DNA from: an uncultured Collinsella sp.
GTDB taxonomy: Bacteria > Actinomycetota > Coriobacteriia > Coriobacteriales > Coriobacteriaceae
Length of the DNA stretch: 24,115 bases
Direction of reading: 5' to 3'
NCBI GenBank assembly: GCA_900551015.1
Contig: URUI01000028.1
Coordinates: 1 to 24,115, forward strand
Position numbers and translations under genes: made by a program. Positions 1-7,632 of the stretch are shown piece by piece; within the stretch, counting starts at the first letter, position 1; each line of letters starts with the position of its first letter. Under the pieces are notes generated by a model. The model was not told the DNA's origin. It saw only the letters and a list, made by a program, of their open reading frames with translations, and searched no databases.

Positions 1-1
1 G

Positions 2-892
2 CGCTCTCGCACGCTGGGCCTCATGCTGGAGGACACGGCGCTCGAGTTGAGTGCGATGGCGCTGAGCCCGCTGTCCAAAACCGAGTACGCACTGGCGGCG
101 CCGGCGCTTTGCGGCGGCTACCAGGGCGATTATGCGCCCTTTGGCGATGTGTACCTGTCGACGCTTGAGTTTGTGGCGCGCGTGCGCAACCGCACGTCTG
201 CCGTGGTGCCCCAAGAGCTCGTGACGCTCAACGCGGTGGAAGATTGTATGGAGCGAGTGCTGGCGCAGGCGCTCTCGACGCTCGACGGTCCGGTCGATAT
301 GCTCGACCGCGCGGCACAGCTGCTCGGCGGGGTCGAGCCGGGTGAGATCGATGGCGCGCTTGAGGCGCACGTGGACCGCAATCGATCTTTCGACGACATC
401 CCGATGGCCGCTGGCAAGCCTGAGGCCTGCTCGCTGCTGCTGATGCTCGTTCGACAGGGTGAGGCTGCCCGCCGCATGTTGCCGACGGCGCCGATCGTTT
501 CGTCCCGTTCGTTTGCCGAGCGCTCCTGGCCGTACATGCTCGCGTGGTCCGACCTGGGGCTTAACGGCAAGGAGCGTATGACGGTCGATTCGCTGGCGCG
601 CGCCGAGGTGCGCCGTTTTGCTGACGAGGATACTAGTGAGCGCGTGCGAAACGAGATGATGGGCGTGCTGGGCGAGCTACTGGGTATTTCGCCCGAACAA
701 ATGGAGGAGTTGCGCTCTGAAGACGGTCAGCGTCGTTTACACGAGGGAATGAAAAAGTTCGAGGGCGAGGTTCAGGACGCCATCGATAAGATGATGGGCG
801 GCCAGGGTGGCCCGCAGGGTGGGCACCAGGGTGGCCCGATGCCGCATCCGCCGGTTGATCCCCGACAGTTCCCATTCTTCTCGCAGAACTAA
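2..892 (+). CDS. Hypothetical protein, 5' end outside window
   Basis: I do not recognise the family. The frame is open from the first bases of the window, and the first ATG at position 23 has no Shine-Dalgarno sequence in front of it, so the gene probably begins upstream. The visible part (about 296 residues) is soluble and largely helical in character. Its tail is low-complexity, with repeated GGxQGG units and then a Pro/His-rich end (about the last 35 residues), preceded by an acidic helix rich in Glu and Met. There are no membrane segments and no clear catalytic motif. It ends 137 bases before ruvC and is separated from it by a LexA-type site, so it is probably a separate transcription unit. 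Codon use is GC-rich like that of its neighbours. The coding call is firm because the frame is long and the competing frames look like shadows. No function is assigned. Confidence 0.8.
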   Translation, partial: RSRTLGLMLEDTALELSAMALSPLSKTEYALAAPALCGGYQGDYAPFGDVYLSTLEFVARVRNRTSAVVPQELVTLNAVEDCMERVLAQALSTLDGPVDMLDRAAQLLGGVEPGEIDGALEAHVDRNRSFDDIPMAAGKPEACSLLLMLVRQGEAARRMLPTAPIVSSRSFAERSWPYMLAWSDLGLNGKERMTVDSLARAEVRRFADEDTSERVRNEMMGVLGELLGISPEQMEELRSEDGQRRLHEGMKKFEGEVQDAIDKMMGGQGGPQGGHQGGPMPHPPVDPRQFPFFSQN

Positions 893-960
893 ACTGGGGA
901 TGGGATTCGCTCTCAACCCCGATACTTCAACTAAGCATCTTGACCCCGTTGTGTTATTCT

Positions 961-974
961 AGAACAGACGTTCG
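961..974. promoter_or_regulatory. LexA (SOS) box upstream of ruvCAB
   Basis: The sequence AGAACAGACGTTCG contains a perfect GAAC-N4-GTTC palindrome at 962-973. It fits the Gram-positive/actinobacterial LexA (DinR) consensus CGAACRNRYGTTYG at every position except the first. It lies 56 bases before the ruvC start, next to promoter-like elements (TTGACC at 940-945 and TATTCT at 955-960, although their spacing is not canonical). Regulation of ruv genes by LexA is established in several bacteria. LexA binding at this site is inferred. Confidence 0.75.
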
Positions 975-1029
975 TGAGTAGTGCGCGGGGCCTTGCCTTG
1001 CGCTTGGTAAAAGACGAGGGGAGGTTGGC

Positions 1030-1551
1030 TTGGTTATTTTAGGCATTGACCCCGGTTTGGCTCATACGGGTTGGGGGATTATCGAGGAGCGGCGTGGCGA
1101 GGTTCGCTGCCGTGCCTATGGCTGCATCGAGACCAGCGCGGGTAGTCCGCTCGCGGTGCGCCTGTCGCATATCGCCCGCGACCTCAAGGGTGTCGTGGAG
1201 CGCTATCGACCCGATACCGCTGCTATCGAGAGCATTTACTTTGGCGCCAACGTTCGCTCGGCCATCCCTACGGCGCATGCCCGCGGCGCCGCGCTCGTGG
1301 CGCTTTCGGAATGCGCGCTCGAGATTGGCGAGTATACGCCTATGCAGATTAAGCAGGCTGTTGTGGGCACCGGCGCTGCGGACAAACGGCAGGTCGCGTA
1401 TATGGTTCGTACGCTCACGCAGCTCGATCACGACCCGCATCCCGACCATGCCGCCGATGCCCTGGCCTGCGCCATCTGCCACGTTAACCTCAGCCGCACC
1501 CGCGCCCTCACCGGCGGCGAGTTCTATCAACAGAGAGGAACCGGATACTGA
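1030..1551 (+). CDS. ruvC: Holliday junction endodeoxyribonuclease RuvC
   Basis: RuvC cuts Holliday junctions symmetrically during recombinational repair, working with RuvAB. The 173-residue length equals that of E. coli RuvC. The N terminus reads VILGIDPGLAHTGWG, with Asp7 as the first catalytic acidic residue. Glu67 lies in the IES motif, and the C-terminal PDHAADALA motif supplies His140 and Asp143, the His/Asp version seen in Thermus-type RuvC rather than the Asp/Asp version of E. coli. The start codon is TTG, chosen because a strong GAGGGGAGG Shine-Dalgarno sequence (1016-1024) sits just upstream and the GIDPG motif follows directly. The stop overlaps the ruvA ATG by one base, showing translational coupling. 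It is first in the ruvC-ruvA-ruvB operon behind a LexA-type site. Confidence 0.97.
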   Translation: MVILGIDPGLAHTGWGIIEERRGEVRCRAYGCIETSAGSPLAVRLSHIARDLKGVVERYRPDTAAIESIYFGANVRSAIPTAHARGAALVALSECALEIGEYTPMQIKQAVVGTGAADKRQVAYMVRTLTQLDHDPHPDHAADALACAICHVNLSRTRALTGGEFYQQRGTGY

Positions 1552-2171
1552 TGATTTCCCAGCTCCATGGAACGCTTGTCGAGGCCACGATGAGCTCGGC
1601 CGTCGTCGACGTGTCGGGCGTTGGCTTTGAACTCGGCATCTCGGGCAGCACTGCGGCCACGTTGCCGACGCCCGGCGGCGAGGTCCGCCTCTACACGCGT
1701 ATGCAGGTGCGCGAGGACGCCATGACACTTTTCGGTTTTTCCTCAAAGGATGAGCGCACGATGTTCGATCGGCTCGTGTCCGTCTCGGGTGTCGGTCCGC
1801 GCCTGGCGCTTGCCGTGCTCTCCACCTATACCGTGGGACAGCTGTATTCCCTGGTGATGGCCGAGGACGACAAGGGCATGGCCAAGGTGCCCGGCGTGGG
1901 CAAAAAGACCGCCCAGCGCCTCATCTTGGAGCTCAAGAGCACCTTTGCCAAGGACAAGGGCTTTGTGCCGGTCGATGCGATCCCCGGTCAGGTTGCGATG
2001 CCCGTGCCCGCCGCCGCTCCTTCGGCGATCGATGACGCCCGTGCGGCGCTCCTTTCCATGGGCTTTAGCCCGCAGGAGACCGAGGTTGCCCTGAGCGGGT
2101 ATGATGGGCAGGATATGCGTGTCGAGGATCTGCTCGGCGCGGCGCTTAAGCGACTCGGAATGGATGCGTGA
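1551..2171 (+). CDS. ruvA: Holliday junction branch migration protein RuvA
   Basis: RuvA binds the four-way junction as a tetramer and loads the RuvB motor. The 206-residue protein has the expected three parts. First is an N-terminal OB-fold (about 1-62, starting MISQLHGTL). Second is a domain with two helix-hairpin-helix motifs (VSGVGPRLAL near residue 76 and VPGVGKKTAQRL near 108). Third, after a Pro/Ala linker, is a C-terminal UBA-like domain (ALLSMGFSPQE) that contacts RuvB. A GAGAGGAA Shine-Dalgarno sequence lies just before the ATG, inside the end of ruvC. Its stop overlaps the ruvB start, so all three ruv genes are translationally coupled. Confidence 0.97.
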   Translation: MISQLHGTLVEATMSSAVVDVSGVGFELGISGSTAATLPTPGGEVRLYTRMQVREDAMTLFGFSSKDERTMFDRLVSVSGVGPRLALAVLSTYTVGQLYSLVMAEDDKGMAKVPGVGKKTAQRLILELKSTFAKDKGFVPVDAIPGQVAMPVPAAAPSAIDDARAALLSMGFSPQETEVALSGYDGQDMRVEDLLGAALKRLGMDA

Positions 2172-3238
2172 TGTGGGAAGCCGATGACTCTCAGGACCTG
2201 TGGGCGACGCCCGGCAACTCGCCGGCGGCATCCATGGCGCACGGCGAGCGCATGGTGGGCTCGGAGCTGACGGCCGAGGACCTCGATGTCGACCGCACTT
2301 TGCGCCCCCAGCGCCTGGACGACTACTGTGGCCAGGAGCACATCAAGCAGAGCCTGCGCGTGTTGATCGAAGCGGCGCAGAGCCGTGGCGAGACGCTCGA
2401 CCACGTGATTTTCTCGGGTCCTCCGGGCCTGGGCAAGACCACGCTGGCCACCGTTATCGCCAACGAGCTGGGCGCTCAGATCAAGACGACGAGCGGCCCC
2501 GCTATTGCGCGCACCGGCGACCTGGCGGCCATCCTTACTAACTTGCAGCCGGGTGATGTGCTGTTTATCGACGAGATCCACCGCCTCAACCGTTCGGTCG
2601 AGGAAGTCCTGTACCCCGCGATGGAGGACTTTGCCCTCGATATCGTGATTGGCAAGGGTCCGGCGGCGCGCTCGATTCGCCTGGATATCCCCAAGTTTAC
2701 GCTCGTAGCAGCAACGACCCGCTCGGGTATGCTGACTGGCCCGCTGCGCGACCGCTTTGGCATTTCATATCGCCTGGATTACTACACGGTCGAGGAGCTC
2801 GCGCAGATTGTGACGCGCTCGGCGTCCATCCTGGGCGTGGCGATCGACCATCCCAGTGCGCTCGAGATCGGCTCGCGTTCGCGCGGCACGCCACGTCTTG
2901 CCAACCGCCTGCTCAAGCGCGTGCGCGATTACGCGCAGGTGCGCGGCAACGGTCCCATTGAGCTTGATATTTGCCGTCAGGCGCTCGAGTTCTTCGAGAT
3001 CGATGAGCTTGGTCTGGACTGGATGGATATTCGCATTTTGGAGACACTCGCTAAGACGTTCTCCGGACGTGCCGTGGGCCTGACAACGCTTGCCAGCGCG
3101 GTGGGCGAGGACCCGGGAACGCTCGAGGATGTCTATGAGCCCTATCTGCTGCAGTGCGGCTTGATGATTCGCACGCCCCAGGGCCGCCAGGCAACGCTTC
3201 GCACCTTTGAGCACTTGGGGATTGAACCTACCATTTAG
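2168..3238 (+). CDS. ruvB: Holliday junction branch migration ATPase RuvB
   Basis: RuvB is the hexameric AAA+ motor that drives branch migration of RuvA-bound junctions. Visible motifs are Walker A GPPGLGKTT (about residues 84-92), Walker B FIDEIH (about 134-138), sensor 1 in the VAATTRSG segment, and the arginine-finger region GPLRDRFG. A C-terminal winged-helix domain follows, with the family ending GLMIRTPQGRQAT. The protein is 356 residues, about 20 longer at the N terminus than E. coli RuvB; the extra part is acidic and probably disordered. The start is either GTG at 2168 (4-base overlap with the ruvA stop) or ATG at 2171 (1-base overlap). Weak GGA-type Shine-Dalgarno sequences fit either, and the choice changes only one residue. 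Confidence 0.97.
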   Translation: MMWEADDSQDLWATPGNSPAASMAHGERMVGSELTAEDLDVDRTLRPQRLDDYCGQEHIKQSLRVLIEAAQSRGETLDHVIFSGPPGLGKTTLATVIANELGAQIKTTSGPAIARTGDLAAILTNLQPGDVLFIDEIHRLNRSVEEVLYPAMEDFALDIVIGKGPAARSIRLDIPKFTLVAATTRSGMLTGPLRDRFGISYRLDYYTVEELAQIVTRSASILGVAIDHPSALEIGSRSRGTPRLANRLLKRVRDYAQVRGNGPIELDICRQALEFFEIDELGLDWMDIRILETLAKTFSGRAVGLTTLASAVGEDPGTLEDVYEPYLLQCGLMIRTPQGRQATLRTFEHLGIEPTI

Positions 3239-3333
3239 GGCGCTTTGTTTTGGCGGGCTGTTAAGCTATCGCTGAGCATTGGATAAACATATCGCCATTC
3301 ATCGGTTACGGGTGTTTTACTATTGCGCGCCCG

Positions 3334-3342
3334 TGCTATGCT
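3334..3342 (+). promoter_or_regulatory. Candidate extended -10 promoter of fhs
   Basis: TGC-TATGCT forms an extended -10 element 41 bases before the fhs start. The -35 region (TTTTAC at 3315-3320, 16 bases upstream) is poor, which is common with extended -10 promoters. It is a motif match only. Confidence 0.4.
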
Positions 3343-3382
3343 GAATTGGTCTTTTTCTCATTCGGTAACGAAAGGACCGCCC

Positions 3383-5050
3383 ATGCCTACTGACATCGAA
3401 ATCGCACGTTCTGTCACGCCGCTGCCTATTACCGAGGTGGCCAAGAACGCCGGCGTCGACGTTAAGCACCTGATTCCGTACGGCTTCGACAAGGCTAAGG
3501 TCGATTATTCACTGCTCAACGAGCCGACTGATCACCAGGCCAAGCTCGTCCTCGTGACCGCCATCAACCCAACGCCTGCGGGCGAGGGCAAGACCACCAC
3601 GACCATCGGTCTGGCCGACGGTCTGCGCCGTCGCGGCGTCAAGAGCGCCGTGGCCCTGCGCGAGCCTTCGCTCGGCCCCGTCTTTGGCGTTAAGGGCGGC
3701 GCTGCCGGCGGCGGCTGGGCTCAGGTCATCCCCATGGAGGATATCAACCTGCACTTTACCGGCGACTTCCATGCCATCGGTGCTGCCAACAACCTGCTGG
3801 CCGCCATGCTCGACAACCATATTCAGCAGGGCAACCAGCTTGGCATCGACGTTAAACGCATCACTTGGAAGCGCGTCGTCGATATGAACGACCGTCAGCT
3901 GCGCCACGTCATCGACGGTATTGGCGGTAAGGCCCAGGGCGTGCCGCGCGAGGACGGCTTCGATATCACCGTCGCCTCCGAGGTCATGGCAATCCTGTGC
4001 CTGTCTACGAGCATTAACGACCTCAAGGAGCGCCTGGGCGAGATCGTCGTCGGCTACAGCTTTGCCGGCGAGCCCGTCCGTGCCCGCGACCTTAAGGCCC
4101 AGGGTGCCATGGCCGCGTTGCTTAAGGACGCGCTCAAGCCCAACCTGGTGCAAACGCTCGAGGGCACGCCCGCGTTTGTCCACGGCGGTCCCTTCGCCAA
4201 CATTGCCCACGGCTGCAACTCTATCATGGCCACGCGTATGGCGATGCGCTTTGGCGATGTCGCCATTACCGAGGCCGGCTTCGGTGCCGATCTGGGTGCC
4301 GAGAAGTTCCTCGACATCAAGTGCCGTATGACGGGCGTTCGTCCCAGCGCCGTCGTGGTCGTCGCGACCGCTCGTGCGCTGAAGTACAACGGTGGCGTCG
4401 CCAAGGCCGACCTCAACGAGGAGAACCTCGAGGCACTCAAGGCCGGCATGCCCAACCTGCTGCGTCACGTCGACAACATCCAGAACGTTTATGGTCTGCC
4501 CTGCGTAGTCGCCATCAACCGCTTCCCGACGGACACCGAGGCCGAGCTTGCGCTCATCGAGTCCGAGTGTCAGAAGCTCGGCGTCAACGTTAAGCTTTCC
4601 GAGGTCTGGGCCAAGGGCGGCGAGGGCGCGCTCGAGCTTGCCGATGAGGTCATGCGTCTGATTGAGCAGCCGAGCGAGCTCAAGTTTGCCTATGAGGACG
4701 GCGCCGATGTGGCCGACGCTCTTGAGGCCATTGCCACCAAGGTCTACCGCGCCGACGGCGTCGACTTTACGCCGGCCGCCAAGCGCCAGCTCGCCGAGCT
4801 GCGCGAGAACGGCTTTGGCAACCTGCCGGTGTGCGTGGCCAAGACGCAGTACAGCTTTAGCGACAACGCCAAGGCCCTGGGCGCTCCCGAGAACTTCCGC
4901 ATCACGGTGCGCGAGCTCAAGGTTTCCGCCGGTGCCCACTTTGTGGTCGCACTGACTGGCAGTGTTCTGACCATGCCGGGCCTGCCCAAGGTCCCCGCGG
5001 CCGAGAACATCGACGTCGACAACGACGGCAACATCACCGGCCTGTTCTAA
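3383..5050 (+). CDS. fhs: Formate-tetrahydrofolate ligase
   Basis: Fhs uses ATP to join formate to tetrahydrofolate, giving 10-formyl-THF, the entry step of one-carbon and acetogenic methyl-branch metabolism. The 555-residue length matches the usual 556 or so. The P-loop TPAGEGKTTTTIGL lies at about 64-77, followed by the family segments GLRRRGVKSAVALREPSLGP (about 80-99), VFGVKGGAAGGGWAQV and FTGDFHAIGAANNLLAA. The start at 3383 is chosen because an AAAGGA Shine-Dalgarno sequence (3371-3376) precedes it and MPTDIEIA is the expected N terminus. An in-frame upstream codon at 3323 would add 20 residues of non-conserved sequence. The gene stands alone with its own terminator. The next steps of its pathway are encoded by the fchA-folD pair at 17368-18857. 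Confidence 0.97.
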   Translation: MPTDIEIARSVTPLPITEVAKNAGVDVKHLIPYGFDKAKVDYSLLNEPTDHQAKLVLVTAINPTPAGEGKTTTTIGLADGLRRRGVKSAVALREPSLGPVFGVKGGAAGGGWAQVIPMEDINLHFTGDFHAIGAANNLLAAMLDNHIQQGNQLGIDVKRITWKRVVDMNDRQLRHVIDGIGGKAQGVPREDGFDITVASEVMAILCLSTSINDLKERLGEIVVGYSFAGEPVRARDLKAQGAMAALLKDALKPNLVQTLEGTPAFVHGGPFANIAHGCNSIMATRMAMRFGDVAITEAGFGADLGAEKFLDIKCRMTGVRPSAVVVVATARALKYNGGVAKADLNEENLEALKAGMPNLLRHVDNIQNVYGLPCVVAINRFPTDTEAELALIESECQKLGVNVKLSEVWAKGGEGALELADEVMRLIEQPSELKFAYEDGADVADALEAIATKVYRADGVDFTPAAKRQLAELRENGFGNLPVCVAKTQYSFSDNAKALGAPENFRITVRELKVSAGAHFVVALTGSVLTMPGLPKVPAAENIDVDNDGNITGLF

Positions 5051-5075
5051 GCCTGCTGTCCATAGCTGCTAGCCC

Positions 5076-5113
5076 GCCCCGCCGTGCCTACCAAGGCCCG
5101 GCGGGGCTTTTTT
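5076..5113 (+). terminator. Rho-independent terminator after fhs
   Basis: A 9-bp stem GCCCCGCCG/CGGCGGGGC (5076-5084 with 5099-5107) continues after one mismatch into four further pairs around a 4-base loop. A run of T follows directly (5108-5113). It lies 25 bases after the fhs stop. Confidence 0.92.
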
Positions 5114-5230
5114 ATCCTTAGGCCCGCGCATGTCTTGTAGATACCGACGGGCTCTGCCCATCATAGGCTTTTGCGCGGGTAGAATGCATGGATAACTTGA
5201 TGCTCACGCGCGACGGAAAGGAATCGTTGC

Positions 5231-6220
5231 ATGGATCAGGACAAGACAACCGTGATGGGCGGCTACGGTTCCGCGCAGGCTGGCGATAGCGCCGATGCGA
5301 CTCGCGTTGTTCCCAACCGCGGTTATACCGACCCCGCCGCGACGCAGCCTTCTGCCGAGCCCACCCGGGTTATGGGCTATGGCGACACGGCGCAGGATTC
5401 TTATGCTGCATCTTCGCAAGGCCCCTATGGCAACGCAGCTCCGGACCCGTTTGATTATGCGCCGCAGGATTCTTATGCCGCCTCGACACCGAATCCCTAT
5501 GATGACCTGCCGCAGAATCCCATTCCGCAGCCTCAGCAGACGACGTATATGCCTCGCACGGCGCAGCCTCGCTACGAGTCGCGCGAGCCGTATCGCGAGT
5601 ACCCCAAGTCGATTCCGCAATATGGCGAGGACGAGGAGAAGAAGCCGTCGCGTTCGTCGAGCGTGATCAAGAAGATTCTCATCGTGCTGGCGATCTTCTT
5701 TGCGCTGTCGGTTGTGTTTGCCATTGTGTCGGGCATGCTCAACAAGCGAGGGAGTTCAACGGCCGATACTACTGCCGAGCAAACCGAGTCCGCCTCGTCT
5801 AGCACCGTCGATCTGAGCGATATCCCGGGGCAGTACTGGTCCAACGCCAAGAAGCTCCTCAAGTCGCGCGGCGCCGATCTTTCGAATGCCGTGGTCCTGA
5901 CTGATGATGGCTCAACGCCCGTCGTCGATGCCAACTGGGTCGTTACTTCTGCTTACTATAACGACAGCGGCAACCTCGAAATTCAGCTCACGCACAAGAA
6001 CAGCTCGGGCAACTCGTCCGACGGCCAAAGCGGTACCGACAGCTCGAGCTCCAATACGCTGGAGGACTTGAGCAACAAGGCACAGGAGCTTGGGGATAAG
6101 GCCCAAGAGCTGGGTGATACGGCTCAGAACCTGGGCGACACCGCTCAGAACTTGGGCGACATGGCGACGGATGCCTGGAACGCCCTACAAAACGGCATCT
6201 CGGGCGCGCAGGGAAACTAG
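5231..6220 (+). CDS. Single-pass membrane protein with PASTA-like extracellular part and heptad tail
   Basis: The family is not securely identified. The 329-residue protein has a long disordered N terminus (1-140) rich in Gln, Pro, Tyr and Asp. One transmembrane helix (about 146-170, KKILIVLAIFFALSVVFAIV) is preceded by Lys/Arg, predicting a cytoplasmic N terminus. The outer part (about 193-256) has the Pro-Gly-x-x-x-x-x-A-x-x-x-L pattern (DIPGQYWSNAKKLLKSRGAD) reminiscent of PASTA domains, which bind peptidoglycan fragments. Then come a Ser/Asn-rich linker and four tandem 7-residue repeats, (K/T)AQ(E/N)LGD. The cytoplasmic tail carries three Thr-x-Val motifs (TTVMG, ATRVV, PTRVMG) like phosphothreonine/FHA ligands, which would fit a kinase-regulated envelope protein; that link is inferred. 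A GGAAAGGA Shine-Dalgarno sequence at 5215-5222 supports the start. Confidence 0.85.
   Translation: MDQDKTTVMGGYGSAQAGDSADATRVVPNRGYTDPAATQPSAEPTRVMGYGDTAQDSYAASSQGPYGNAAPDPFDYAPQDSYAASTPNPYDDLPQNPIPQPQQTTYMPRTAQPRYESREPYREYPKSIPQYGEDEEKKPSRSSSVIKKILIVLAIFFALSVVFAIVSGMLNKRGSSTADTTAEQTESASSSTVDLSDIPGQYWSNAKKLLKSRGADLSNAVVLTDDGSTPVVDANWVVTSAYYNDSGNLEIQLTHKNSSGNSSDGQSGTDSSSSNTLEDLSNKAQELGDKAQELGDTAQNLGDTAQNLGDMATDAWNALQNGISGAQGN
6077..6160 (+). repeat. Four tandem 21-bp coding repeats
   Basis: Four consecutive in-frame 21-base units encode KAQELGD, KAQELGD, TAQNLGD and TAQNLGD near the C terminus of the membrane protein. The protein heptads are nearly identical while the codons vary, so the amino-acid pattern appears selected. 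It probably forms an amphipathic helix or coiled coil. Confidence 0.85.
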
Positions 6221-6232
6221 CTGTTAAGCGGG

Positions 6233-7414
6233 CTACAGCTGCTCGGCCGGACGCTCGGGCGAGCTGAAGCCCGAATCAAATGTGACGACGCACGAGACGT
6301 TGGGCCGGCGCTCGTGCACGATGCGCGTGACGAGCTCCAGCAGCTCCTCGTCGGATATATTAAAGCCGTCGGGACGCACCAGGTCAAACGAAACGAACCC
6401 GTCGTGCTCGTGCAGGTCGTGGATGGAGAGTGCGGGGTCGATCTGCATGATGCCGCGCTTGACCCAGCCGCGCAAATCATCGCCGGTTGTCGCGATGGGG
6501 TCGCAGTGCAGCGTGATGTCAATGCCCATCTGGCGCTTGATGTCGTGCTCGATGGTGTCCAGGATCTCGTGATGTTCAAACGCGTCGCCCTCGCCGGGCA
6601 TCTCCACGTGGGCGCTGGCAAACTGACGACCGGGGCCGTAGTCGTGCACCATCAGGTCGTGTGTGCCCAAGACCTGCGGATAGGACATGATCTTGTCGCG
6701 GATTGCCTGGACGAGCTTGGGGTCGGGCGCTTGCCCCAGCAACGGGCTGATGGCGTCGCGCACCAGGCCCATGCCACTGATGCAGATGAAGACGCCCACG
6801 CCCAGGCCCGCCCAGCCGTCGAGGTCAAAGCCGGTCGTCTGCGAAATAAGCGCTGCGGCCAGGACCGATCCCGAGGTGATGACGTCGTTTTTGGAGTCCT
6901 GTGCTGTGGCGATGAGTGTTTCGGAATCGATACGGTTGCCCAGCGCACGGTTGAATGCGGCCATCCAGAATTTGACGAGCATGGACAAGACGAGAGCGGC
7001 TAGGGAGACCAGCGTGTAGGCGGTGGGGGAGGGCTTGATGATCTTAGTGACCGACTCGAGGATCAGGTTGATGCCGACGGCGCAAACCAGGACGGCGACA
7101 AACAAGCCGGCTAGGTACTCGTAGCGGCCGTGGCCATAGGGGTGGCCTTCGTCTGCAGGGCGGCTGGCAAGGCGGAACCCGAGCAGGCTCACGATGTTGC
7201 TCGAGGCGTCGGAGAGGTTGTTGAAGGCGTCGGCGATGAGGGAGACGGAGCCGGCGAGCAGGCCCGCGATGCCCTTGGCCAGGCACAGGGTGATGTTGAG
7301 GCCAATGCAGACGAGGCTTGCGGAAAAGCCCGCGTTGGTGCGGCAAGATGCATCGACCGGCTCGCTCTCGCTGCCGGGAACAAGCGTATGTACCAGCCGA
7401 TTTACAAATAGCAT
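6233..7414 (-). CDS. Cation diffusion facilitator (CDF) family metal transporter
   Basis: CDF proteins export divalent metal ions by proton antiport. The 393-residue protein has six predicted membrane helices and a C-terminal cytoplasmic metal-sensing domain (from about residue 215). The signature SLIADAFNNLSDASSN in helix 2 places Asp62 and Asn66 in the transport site, and AQDSKNDV in helix 5 supplies Asp173 and Asp177. The usual zinc-site histidine is absent. This resembles manganese-exporting CDFs such as MntE, so manganese or iron is more likely than zinc, by inference. The HPYGHGRYEY loop after helix 2 is also typical. The start at 7414 is chosen because TGAGGA lies 8 bases upstream on the minus strand; the upstream ATG at 7435 has no Shine-Dalgarno sequence. 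It converges with the upstream membrane protein gene, with only 12 bases between the stops and no obvious terminator. Confidence 0.93.
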   Translation of the reverse strand: MLFVNRLVHTLVPGSESEPVDASCRTNAGFSASLVCIGLNITLCLAKGIAGLLAGSVSLIADAFNNLSDASSNIVSLLGFRLASRPADEGHPYGHGRYEYLAGLFVAVLVCAVGINLILESVTKIIKPSPTAYTLVSLAALVLSMLVKFWMAAFNRALGNRIDSETLIATAQDSKNDVITSGSVLAAALISQTTGFDLDGWAGLGVGVFICISGMGLVRDAISPLLGQAPDPKLVQAIRDKIMSYPQVLGTHDLMVHDYGPGRQFASAHVEMPGEGDAFEHHEILDTIEHDIKRQMGIDITLHCDPIATTGDDLRGWVKRGIMQIDPALSIHDLHEHDGFVSFDLVRPDGFNISDEELLELVTRIVHERRPNVSCVVTFDSGFSSPERPAEQL

Positions 7415-7540
7415 AGCGGTCGTCCTCACAATCATGTTTAAGAGGATAGTGTAGCTCGCGCGGGGGCGCCGTGCACCGATGCTCAGAAAATGCAGCAATA
7501 GTCTGCCGGTGCTAACGAGCGAGCCTTCTCGTCTGCCTGG

Positions 7541-7559
7541 GTGGTCCATTTTGGGCCAC
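7541..7559. repeat. 19-base imperfect palindrome
   Basis: GTGGTCCATTTTGGGCCAC has 8-base arms with one T/G mismatch around a 3-base centre. It sits in the intergenic region between the divergent CDF transporter and zinc-ribbon genes, so it could be an operator. It resembles motifs found upstream of the lipoprotein genes at 16217 and 17188. Confidence 0.45.
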
Positions 7560-7632
7560 ATGGGTATGGGCATGTGCCTGTTTGCTCGACATACTTAACG
7601 TCGACAGCCCCTGTGCAAAGGAGGACGTTTCC

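Noticed and set aside
3239..3382. Possible tetrahydrofolate riboswitch before fhs
   Set aside because: The leader is short and none of the conserved THF-riboswitch blocks could be matched.
3509..4939. Long 476-codon minus-strand frame
   Set aside because: It is antisense to fhs, whose P-loop and conserved blocks are clear. Long antisense frames are common in GC-rich DNA, and the product has low-complexity Val/Gly/Asp composition.
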